Part shown: positions 16,691 through 24,412 of the stretch, piece by piece | Position numbering within the stretch: the stretch's first letter is position 1 | Layout of the letters: every line of letters starts with the position of its first letter | DNA from: Bacteroidales bacterium | GTDB lineage: Bacteria; Bacteroidota; Bacteroidia; Bacteroidales; UBA932 | Assembly: GCA_023227835.1 (NCBI GenBank) | Contig: JALOCI010000004.1 | Coordinates: 51,318 to 115,317, forward strand | Length of the DNA stretch: 64,000 bases | Direction of reading: 5' to 3' | Made by a program: the position numbers and the translations under genes | Notes under the pieces: model-generated | The model's database searches: none | Told to the model about the DNA's origin: nothing | Seen by the model: only the letters and a program-made list of their open reading frames with translations

Positions 16691-17584
16691 ATGAAAAATA
16701 TATCATTACCATTAAATACAATAATAATATGTACAGTAATACTTATTTCATGTGAGAAGGGCGACTCCTCCTCAGTAAAAAATGAAAAAACAGACTTTTA
16801 CGCCTCATATTTCGGAGAACCCGGTACAAAGGCAACAAAAACATTCACTGCTGCCAATAAAGTTACAATTTTCGGATATGAAGCCGGAGCTATCCTTACT
16901 TCCGCAGTACCTGTAGCAGGAACTCCGGTTGAGGCCACATGCGGATCTTCCGGTATACTTACACCCAGTTCTCCGGTTTTCCTCCCAAAGGGAACTTATG
17001 ATTTCTATTCGGTTTCAATAAACAATACCAATTCCCCTAATCTGACGTTTTCGTCGGGAGTTTCAGGCCAGTTAAGCAACGGCGTGGATTATCTGTGGGC
17101 TAAGTGTACCGGAATAGCTCAGGGAGGCACGGTCTCTTTTGTCTATTACCACAAGGCTGTGGGGATTGAGATAAATGTTGCTGCCGGCACAGGAGTAAGC
17201 AATCTTGCCGTCACTTCTATAAGTATAACTCCAGCAAACCCGTCAACAAGTTCAAAAATGCAATTATCAGATGGCAACATCGGGGTGTCTAACAGCATAG
17301 GAGATCAAACCCCTATGTCGCTGGACGGGCTTAAAGGTACATACATTATGTTGCCTTTGTCGTCAATAGGAATAAACATTGAGTTAACTGTGAATGCGAC
17401 TATCGGGGGAACATCTGTCTCATCCAAAAAATACACAGCATCAATACCGGCTCAAACCTATACTTCAGGTTACTACTACACAATTAATCTGACAGTTTCA
17501 TCTACAGCCCTTCAGTTCTCCGGTACACTTATAGAGGACTGGACCGGTCAGACAATTACCGGCATATCATTAGTTGAACAGTAA
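16691..17584 (+). CDS. Fimbrillin-family lipoprotein
   Basis: A 297-residue lipoprotein with lipobox LISC followed by EKGD. It carries LPKGTYDFYSVS, SNGVDYLWAKC, VYYHKAVGIEINVAAGTG, TYIMLPLSS and a C-terminal LIEDWTGQTI. Residues after the lipid anchor (FGEPGTKATKTF) include the Arg/Lys-rich type of site at which fimbrillins are trimmed, though I cannot identify a precise cleavage point. It is the most regular family member in the operon, and richest in Thr, Ser and Gly, so it is the best candidate for the main shaft subunit (inference). It ends 4 bases before the next ATG. Confidence 0.72.
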   Translation: MKNISLPLNTIIICTVILISCEKGDSSSVKNEKTDFYASYFGEPGTKATKTFTAANKVTIFGYEAGAILTSAVPVAGTPVEATCGSSGILTPSSPVFLPKGTYDFYSVSINNTNSPNLTFSSGVSGQLSNGVDYLWAKCTGIAQGGTVSFVYYHKAVGIEINVAAGTGVSNLAVTSISITPANPSTSSKMQLSDGNIGVSNSIGDQTPMSLDGLKGTYIMLPLSSIGINIELTVNATIGGTSVSSKKYTASIPAQTYTSGYYYTINLTVSSTALQFSGTLIEDWTGQTITGISLVEQ

Positions 17585-17588
17585 ATAT

Positions 17589-18506
17589 ATGAAGTCTCTT
17601 ATAACAGTTATACTATGTCTTTTATCAGTACCGATTGCCTCCTGTATTGGTGATGGTGAATGTGATTGTTCGGGTAATGAGGTTAAAAACCTGAAAGAGG
17701 TTTCTTTCAAAGGCTTTATTTATCCTGATAAAAGTGTTAAATCTTCTGCTACAATTCCTTCAGGCATAAGGGCGGTAGTCATTGCATACCAAAGCGGTGA
17801 TAATCCTGTCAGTAAATCATGCTACCCAGCTACTCCATTATCAGTAGTATCTGATCAAAACGGGAATTTGTTGATTGAATCAGAGAATCCATTACTTATG
17901 CCTGTTGGTAATTATGACTTTTATGCATTTTCTTCGAATTCCGGCAATAAAGAAGGCTTTGAACTAAAAGCAGGAAAACTTTCAGGTCTGACAAATGGAA
18001 AAGATTATTTATGGGCAGCAAAAAAAGAGACATCCGTAAATAGCAGTACATATGTAACATTCGATTTTATTCATAAGTGCACAGCAATAGTACTGAACTT
18101 TTTCGCAGGTAACGGAGTAGATTCTTTATTTGTAACTAATGTTCTGGCAGCGAAGAGCTCTGATACAGGAGAGCTGCTCCTCTCTTCCGGAGAAATTACC
18201 CCATCACGAACACTTTCAACCATTATGGAAAAAGTTGCAGTCTTTGAGAACACCTGTCAATGGATTATGATACCGCTTTCCGGGATAGCTGAACTGCCTT
18301 TGATTATAGATGCTGTTGTTAAAATAGGAAAAAGCACTGAATATAAAAGATTTAAAACATCACTTCAAATCGAAAACAACAAATTTATGGCCGGGACATT
18401 GTATAAGTATATGATTATTATTGATACCGAATCCATAACTCTTGGAAATACTGTAATATCAGAGTGGGCAGGGATTTGTTTGGAAAATATATACGCAAGA
18501 GAATGA
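17589..18506 (+). CDS. Fimbrillin-family lipoprotein
   Basis: A 305-residue lipoprotein started at the ATG at 17589, 4 bases after the previous stop; an upstream TTG in the overlap is less likely. The lipobox is IASC. It shares LMPVGNYDFYAFSSN, LTNGKDYLWAA, DFIHKCTAIVLNFFAGNG and a C-terminal VISEWAG with the neighbours, so it is a third member of the same fimbrillin group. The order of near-identical motifs suggests tandem duplication followed by divergence. Its stop overlaps the next ATG (ATGA at 18503-18506). Confidence 0.7.
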   Translation: MKSLITVILCLLSVPIASCIGDGECDCSGNEVKNLKEVSFKGFIYPDKSVKSSATIPSGIRAVVIAYQSGDNPVSKSCYPATPLSVVSDQNGNLLIESENPLLMPVGNYDFYAFSSNSGNKEGFELKAGKLSGLTNGKDYLWAAKKETSVNSSTYVTFDFIHKCTAIVLNFFAGNGVDSLFVTNVLAAKSSDTGELLLSSGEITPSRTLSTIMEKVAVFENTCQWIMIPLSGIAELPLIIDAVVKIGKSTEYKRFKTSLQIENNKFMAGTLYKYMIIIDTESITLGNTVISEWAGICLENIYARE

Positions 18507-19033
18507 TGAAAAAGTTAACAATCCTGATTATTTTCTTGTTTTCAAAGACAATCTGTACGGCTCAGAAATATGGGATTGGAACAGATCTTATATCTTTAAG
18601 TAGCGGATCTTTAAATATTGAGACCTCTTTAATAGTTTCCAAGAAAGTCACACTTCATTTTCCGTTATCCTGGAATCCTTTTGCAATAAATAATTACAAA
18701 ATTAAACACATTGCTATTCAACCGGGGATACGCTGGTGGATTTGGCACAGCTACTCGGAATTTTTTTTCGGAGTACACCTTTTCTCCTCTGTGTTTAATA
18801 TTGCTGTCTCTGATGAAAGAAAAGAGGGATGGGCTACCGGACTAGCTTTCACTAGTGGATATGCATGGATGCTGAACTCTCGCATAAATCTGGAGATTGA
18901 AGCAGGTGGCGGGCCATTATATACGATGTACGATAAGTATGAAAGAGAGACCTGTGGAGATTATCTTGGTTCAGTAAAAAATATAAAGATATTCCCCACT
19001 CGCCTCTCCTGCTCTCTGATTTTTTTGTTTTAA
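18503..19033 (+). CDS. DUF3575-like outer-membrane protein
   Basis: A 176-residue protein with signal peptide (MMKKLTILIIFLF, cleaved after CTAQ). A frame reaches back to a GTG at 18464, but the ATGA junction at 18503 and the signal peptide fix the start. GIGTDLISLSSGSLNIETS, PGIRWWIW, FFFGVHLF and the terminal LSCSLIFLF are typical of the short beta-barrels of DUF3575, which in Bacteroidetes often sit in fimbrial operons. It may help export or anchor the fibre in the outer membrane (inference). Confidence 0.7.
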   Translation: MMKKLTILIIFLFSKTICTAQKYGIGTDLISLSSGSLNIETSLIVSKKVTLHFPLSWNPFAINNYKIKHIAIQPGIRWWIWHSYSEFFFGVHLFSSVFNIAVSDERKEGWATGLAFTSGYAWMLNSRINLEIEAGGGPLYTMYDKYERETCGDYLGSVKNIKIFPTRLSCSLIFLF

Positions 19034-19043
19034 CCTGATTCTG

Positions 19044-20990
19044 ATGAAAAATTATTCTATTGTATTAGCTATGACACTCATATTAATTGGATGTGGCAGA
19101 AAATTCTATCAGATTGATCGAAAGGATGTTACTATAAATATAAGACATGAGGAAAAGAGAGACGGAAACGCCATCATACTGTCAGGAAACAATGTAAATA
19201 AGAATAAAGAGTTATCTTATACAGATCCTGAAACAGGTAAGAGTTATCTTATCGAAAATACAGTCAGAGACGAAAAAAGCGGTGAAATTATAGGCGTGAG
19301 AGAATTAGGAGAGGTAGTTGTAACGGCTAAATCTGAGAACATTTCAGAGAGAAACGGTATTATTAGCATGGGATTTATAATCAATATCCCTTCAACCGTA
19401 CTTGACAGCAGATGGCAGATTGAGGTTCAGCCTGTCCTAAGTATAGGTGCCGATACACTACATTTCAAAAGTATTGCCATAACCGGCATTGGCTTTAAAA
19501 AAGCCCAGAATAAAGGATACTTGAAATACGAAAAGTATCTGAGGAGTATAATTCCCGATGAGGCTGACTTTTATGAGTTCTATACAGACTTTCCAAATCT
19601 TGTTTTGTTCCTTGGAAGAAATCTTCCTGAATCCAAAATCCTACAAGGAGTCAACAACGATGAACTGAAAAGTGAATTCGGGATAACTGAAAAACAGATT
19701 GTAGACCATTATGTCAGAAGTTGGCTTATTGAGCGGAACGAAAAGAGAAAGAGGGAGAAAGTTCTGTATTTCAATAAATATGTGAGAAATCCAAAACTCC
19801 TTGGGTGCAGGCTTGATTCTGTCATTAAAGGAGTTAACGGAGACTTTGCATACCATTATTCCCAGGAGATTATTGCATGTAAAGAGTCATCCAGACTTTA
19901 CCTTAACCTCTACGGAATAATTAGAGACCAAAATGGACTCTCAGTAAGATTAAGACCATCAGACACATTACAATATAATGTCTCCTCAATGATTAGTTTC
20001 ATTGACACAACAAAAAAATATAAACAAAAGATAGTATATAGGACAGTAAGCTCCGGCATAAGTGCATCAATTGACTTTAAACCAGGCAAATATAAAATTG
20101 ACACCTCAATTTCATCAAATTTACGACAATTAACTATCATCAAAGACACAATCAGGAACATCCTTAGCAATGACGATATAGTACTTGACTCTCTTATTAT
20201 CACAGCTGCTGCTTCTCCTGAAGGGAATTACCTGAGCAACAAACTTTTGTCTGTCAGAAGGGCCTCTTCAATAGCACAATTTCTAAAAGAGATGCTTTCC
20301 TGTAGTAATGATGAGAGTAAAATCATAACTGACATCTCACTAGTTCGCGATGAAAGAGACTCAATTATAAAAAGAAAAGATCTGCCTATAATTTCTAAAA
20401 GCATCCCTGAAGATTGGCCGGGACTTATCCGTTTGATAGTGGTCAATGAGGACATAAGAGAAAAGGATAATCTAATTGGCTGTATGGATATACAAGACCC
20501 TGATGAAAGAGAGGTCGCTATGATGAGATTTAAAAATGATTATAAATATATTAAAGAGTGCCTTTATCCCGTTTTAAGAAAGGTCTATTTTACATTTCAT
20601 CTTCACAAGAGAGGAATGATAAAGGATACAATCCACACGAAAGAGGCAGACACTACATATCAGAGAGGAGTAGATTATCTGAGGGAAAGAAGATATCAAG
20701 AAGCCCTGAGAATTCTATCCGCATACGATGACCTTAATACGGCAATAGCACATATGTCATTGGGGCACGACTCTTCGGCCGAGGAAATTTTACGCCGATG
20801 CAAAGAGACGGCGAAAAAAGTATATTTACAAGCTATTCTGGCCGCCAGAAAAAAAGATGAGCAGAAAGCCGTACGATACTTCTTGCAATCAAAAACAATG
20901 GATAATTCCATGGCATATAGGGGTAGTCTCGACCCTGAAATAAGTTACTTAATTAATAAATACAATTTAAATGAGGATCTTTTCAAATGA
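19044..20990 (+). CDS. OmpA-like and TPR lipoprotein of the fimbrial operon
   Basis: A 648-residue lipoprotein (lipobox LIGC followed by GRKF). The middle has IITAAASPEGNYLSNKLLS with RRASSIAQFL, the pattern of OmpA-like peptidoglycan-binding domains, but stretched over residues ~390-520. The last ~110 residues (RGVDYLRERRYQEALRIL and the following repeats) look like TPRs. This architecture, next to DUF3575 and fimbrillins, recurs in Bacteroidetes fimbrial clusters. It would link the fibre or its assembly proteins to the cell wall. It overlaps the next ATG by 4 bases (20987-20990). Confidence 0.7.
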   Translation: MKNYSIVLAMTLILIGCGRKFYQIDRKDVTINIRHEEKRDGNAIILSGNNVNKNKELSYTDPETGKSYLIENTVRDEKSGEIIGVRELGEVVVTAKSENISERNGIISMGFIINIPSTVLDSRWQIEVQPVLSIGADTLHFKSIAITGIGFKKAQNKGYLKYEKYLRSIIPDEADFYEFYTDFPNLVLFLGRNLPESKILQGVNNDELKSEFGITEKQIVDHYVRSWLIERNEKRKREKVLYFNKYVRNPKLLGCRLDSVIKGVNGDFAYHYSQEIIACKESSRLYLNLYGIIRDQNGLSVRLRPSDTLQYNVSSMISFIDTTKKYKQKIVYRTVSSGISASIDFKPGKYKIDTSISSNLRQLTIIKDTIRNILSNDDIVLDSLIITAAASPEGNYLSNKLLSVRRASSIAQFLKEMLSCSNDESKIITDISLVRDERDSIIKRKDLPIISKSIPEDWPGLIRLIVVNEDIREKDNLIGCMDIQDPDEREVAMMRFKNDYKYIKECLYPVLRKVYFTFHLHKRGMIKDTIHTKEADTTYQRGVDYLRERRYQEALRILSAYDDLNTAIAHMSLGHDSSAEEILRRCKETAKKVYLQAILAARKKDEQKAVRYFLQSKTMDNSMAYRGSLDPEISYLINKYNLNEDLFK

Positions 20991-22792
20991 GATTAATCAG
21001 ATTTATAATATGCTTTGTGACTATAACCGGATTATTAAGCTGTAATAAAGATCCCGGAATCAATCATAAAGAATCAGAGATAGTTGCCCGGATAACATTA
21101 AAATTGAAAAATGAGGAGGTGATATCCAAGTCGACAGCTTTGGTTGATAACGTAATCGGCAATGTTAACATTCTTGTATTTGATATAAACGGGACTCTTC
21201 TGAAGCATTATTATTTTGAAGAGTCGTCATACATGTCGATAGAATGTTCTAGTGGAAGCAAAACTATTGTTGCCGTGGCAAATGTGGGTTATATCGGGTT
21301 ATCATCCGGTACCTCCCTTGACAATCTGCGAAACACTCTTACCTCAAATATGGCAAACTTACAGAATCAATGTATAATGACGGGAGAAGAGAATATCGAA
21401 CTCAAAAGCAGCGACAATATTACAATTGAGATGATAAGATTGATTTCTAAAATAACTGTTGTTTTTAATAAAGAGCAACTGGATGAAGGAACAACAATAG
21501 CAATCAAAAATATTTCCCTGAAGAATGTACCCTCTGTTTGTAGCCTGCTCTCCAACAACAAACCTGTTACTATCGGGGAGATTTCAGAAACAGGAGACTA
21601 TATTGATTTTAATCTGGAACCTTCTGCTCATGAACAAGCAACCCCGTTATATTTGTTTGAAAACATGCAGGGGGATATTGGTCCCGCTTTAGTTGAATCC
21701 CAGAAATCTCCGGGTGAATCATCTCCATTTTGTTCATACATTGAGATTAAAGCAGATTATATAAATAAAGCAAGAGAAGGAATAATTAAATACAGGTTTT
21801 ATCTGGGCAATAATATCACTAATAATTTTGATGTAAGAAGGAACACGTGGTACCAGCTATATGTGGTTTTTAAAGAAGATGCAATAAATGAGGTTTCCTG
21901 GAGGATAGATACAACGGAGATTACAAATGTTTTATATATGATAGAGGCTGCGGCACAACCGGAAGATGGAGGCACTGTTGGAGGAGGAGGTTTCTATAAA
22001 TACGGGGTTTTACCGGAATTATCCGCCATCCCAAACACAAACTACACGTTTTCAGGCTGGAGTCCGGCTCTTGCTACGGTAACAGAAAATACAACTTATA
22101 CGGCCATTTTTCAATACACAGATCCCACAATACACGTTTCAGGTGTAACATTATCAAAGGATACTTTAAGTCTGAATTCAGGATTTTCATGTCAGCTTAC
22201 AGCAAATGTGCAGCCCGGCAATGCAAGCAATAAAAGCGTAGTATGGTCGTCATCCGACACGAATGTTGCCATTGTAGATCAAAGTGGTTTTATAACAGCA
22301 CTGAGTGCCGGTACTGCTTCTATCAGTGTTACTACTAGCGATGGCGGGTATACAGCATCCTGCAGCGTTAAAGTATTCAGAGTAATTAAACTATATTTTC
22401 ACATTGAAAGAACGGCAAAAATGGAATATAAAAATGATGATGGTGGATATTGGTATCTTTGTGAACCCATCCGTGATGATATATATGTCAAATCAAACAG
22501 TGGCGATGGAATACCGGGGACAATAACATACTCTATTGACTGGGCTTACGATCCAGCTTCAGGATTTCCACCTCCTGAGCCATCTTCCGCGACCGAATCT
22601 ATTATAATTTCCAACACATTAAACAAACTACTTGAAACAGGGAATGCATGGGGAAACGAAACGGATTTTACAATTGGCTATCCGACAATAACTATCATCG
22701 GCATTTCTCCATCAATCATGACAAACCCTCCGACAAAAATCATTGTCGATCAGGATATTAATACATATCATTATAATGAAACAGGACGATAG
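20987..22792 (+). CDS. Modular fimbrial tip-like adhesin
   Basis: A 601-residue lipoprotein with lipobox LLSC followed by NKDPG. Residues ~30-320 form an Mfa2-like/DUF4906-type region (NVNILVFDINGTLLKHYYF, then SKTIVAVANVG, IRLISKITVVF, RNTWYQLYVVF). Next is a divergent InlB B-repeat (~325-385, ending YTFSGWSP with TVTENTTYTAIF). A group 2 bacterial Ig-like domain follows (~390-470, VTLSKDTLSLNSG, VVWSSSDTNVAIVD, GTASISVTT). The last ~130 residues are the module shared with the first gene of the operon. This layout fits a surface tip subunit with an extended binding end. It is the last gene and ends 8 bases before a convergent oxidoreductase. Confidence 0.72.
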   Translation: MRLIRFIICFVTITGLLSCNKDPGINHKESEIVARITLKLKNEEVISKSTALVDNVIGNVNILVFDINGTLLKHYYFEESSYMSIECSSGSKTIVAVANVGYIGLSSGTSLDNLRNTLTSNMANLQNQCIMTGEENIELKSSDNITIEMIRLISKITVVFNKEQLDEGTTIAIKNISLKNVPSVCSLLSNNKPVTIGEISETGDYIDFNLEPSAHEQATPLYLFENMQGDIGPALVESQKSPGESSPFCSYIEIKADYINKAREGIIKYRFYLGNNITNNFDVRRNTWYQLYVVFKEDAINEVSWRIDTTEITNVLYMIEAAAQPEDGGTVGGGGFYKYGVLPELSAIPNTNYTFSGWSPALATVTENTTYTAIFQYTDPTIHVSGVTLSKDTLSLNSGFSCQLTANVQPGNASNKSVVWSSSDTNVAIVDQSGFITALSAGTASISVTTSDGGYTASCSVKVFRVIKLYFHIERTAKMEYKNDDGGYWYLCEPIRDDIYVKSNSGDGIPGTITYSIDWAYDPASGFPPPEPSSATESIIISNTLNKLLETGNAWGNETDFTIGYPTITIIGISPSIMTNPPTKIIVDQDINTYHYNETGR

Positions 22793-22800
22793 CCCTATTA

Positions 22801-24336
22801 TCATATTTGTTTGGCAACATTTATCCCATCAAGTGCAGATGATACAATACCACCTGCATAACCGGCACCCTCTCCGCAAGGATAAAGATTTTTTAAAGTC
22901 TGATGATGTAACTTTTCTGTGTCTCTTGTAATTCTTACCGGAGATGAAGTTCTTGACTCAACGGCAAGCATTAACGCTTCCGGGGTAATATAACCGCGCA
23001 TTCTTCTGTCAAAAATATATAAAGCCTGCTTAAGCCGTGTAGTTATAAATCCGGGTAAAATTTCGTCCAGTCTTGCAGAAACCACTCCGGGATGATAAGA
23101 TGTCTGAGGTAACCCTGAGGAGAGCTTGCCCTTAAGAAAATCCGTCATTCTTTGAGCGGGTGCTTTTATATTCCCTCCACCATACAAAAATGCAGCTTTC
23201 TCTATGTCACTCTGGAATTCCATCAAAGCCAGCTCTCCATATTTCTCGTATCCAATCACATCAGAAGGCTCAACAGATACTACGACCCCAGCATTTGCCC
23301 ACTTAGAATTTCTGGCTGAGTTTGACATGCCATTTAGCACCAACTCTCCGGAGGATGTTGAAGCCGGGACTAGTATTCCTCCCGGACACATACAGAATGA
23401 AAATACCCCCCTGCCCTCAATCTGTGCAACCTGACTATACTCAGCTGCCGGCATATATGGCTGATAAAGTCCATGATACTGAATTTTATTTATAAAAGAC
23501 TGCGGATGTTCTATCCTTACCCCCAGAGCAAAACCTTTGCTTTCTATTTTCCATCCATTTTTAGAAAAAAGTCTGTAAATATCCCTGGCAGAATGACCTG
23601 TGGCAAGAATAACATGTTCTGCATAATACTCTTCTCCGTCAATACATTTGACCCCTTTAACCAGATCTCCCTCAACTATAAAATCCACAACTCTGGAATT
23701 AAAATGATACTCTCCTCCATGCTCAACAATAGTATGTCTCATATTTTCAATTATACATGACAATCTGTCCGTACCGATATGAGGATGAGCATCAATCAAT
23801 ATACTCTTATCTGCTCCAAAAAAGACAAAATGATTTAAAACTTCATAAATATCTCCTCTTTTGTTAGAACGAGTATAAAGTTTTCCGTCAGAGTACGTTC
23901 CGGCACCTCCCTCCCCGAAACAGTAGTTGGAATCAGGATTTACAACCTGTTCCCTTGACAATTTTGCAATATCTGCTTTTCTTTGATGAACATCCTTACC
24001 TCTTTCGAGAATCACTGGTTTATAACCTCTCTCTATCAACTTCAGGGCTGCAAAAAGTCCGGCAGGCCCCGCTCCTATAATAACGACTCTCTTTCCTTCC
24101 CTGACATTTCTGAAAGTGGGTTCCTTATACCGGTGTGTCGGTTCTTCTCCTTTTTTGTATCCCTCAACTTTAAGCCTGTATAAAACATTTTTACCTCTTG
24201 CATCAAGGGAACGTCTTACAATTATAGCTTCACTTACAGATTCCGGTGTTATACCCATAGCTCGAGCTACCAAATCAAATAACTCTTTCTTAGATAATTC
24301 CAGATTAACCGGGACTGTGATCTCTATCTCTTTCAT
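22801..24336 (-). CDS. FAD-dependent oxidoreductase (COG2509-like)
   Basis: A 511-residue cytoplasmic flavoprotein. After an N-terminal ~85-residue extension comes the Rossmann motif VVIIGAGPAGLFAALKL, then VILERGKDVHQRKAD, CFGEGGAGTYSDGKLYTR, HVILATGHSARDIY, and a C-terminal PCGEGAGYAGGIVSSALDG. This is the uncharacterised dehydrogenase family found in many anaerobes. Its substrate is unknown. It diverges from the membrane kinase gene, with a palindrome between them. Confidence 0.83.
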   Translation of the reverse strand: MKEIEITVPVNLELSKKELFDLVARAMGITPESVSEAIIVRRSLDARGKNVLYRLKVEGYKKGEEPTHRYKEPTFRNVREGKRVVIIGAGPAGLFAALKLIERGYKPVILERGKDVHQRKADIAKLSREQVVNPDSNYCFGEGGAGTYSDGKLYTRSNKRGDIYEVLNHFVFFGADKSILIDAHPHIGTDRLSCIIENMRHTIVEHGGEYHFNSRVVDFIVEGDLVKGVKCIDGEEYYAEHVILATGHSARDIYRLFSKNGWKIESKGFALGVRIEHPQSFINKIQYHGLYQPYMPAAEYSQVAQIEGRGVFSFCMCPGGILVPASTSSGELVLNGMSNSARNSKWANAGVVVSVEPSDVIGYEKYGELALMEFQSDIEKAAFLYGGGNIKAPAQRMTDFLKGKLSSGLPQTSYHPGVVSARLDEILPGFITTRLKQALYIFDRRMRGYITPEALMLAVESRTSSPVRITRDTEKLHHQTLKNLYPCGEGAGYAGGIVSSALDGINVAKQI

Positions 24337-24353
24337 TAATTTGTGTTATGTTT

Positions 24354-24376
24354 TGCAAAAATGGCCATTTTTTGCA
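24354..24376. promoter_or_regulatory. Palindrome in the divergent promoter region
   Basis: TGCAAAAATGG and CCATTTTTTGCA are inverted repeats meeting at GGCC, with one extra T in the right arm. It lies between divergent genes and partly overlaps the region where a -33 element for the kinase gene would be. It resembles a dimeric regulator site. Confidence 0.4.
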
Positions 24377-24389
24377 TAATAATTAACCT

Positions 24390-24397
24390 TATCTTTG
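24390..24397 (+). promoter_or_regulatory. -7 box for the membrane hybrid kinase gene
   Basis: TATCTTTG, with a TTTG at 24371-24374 only 15 bases upstream (shorter than the usual ~19-20). The ATG follows at 24413, so the untranslated leader would be very short. Confidence 0.45.
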
Positions 24398-24412
24398 ATT
24401 ATAATTAATATT

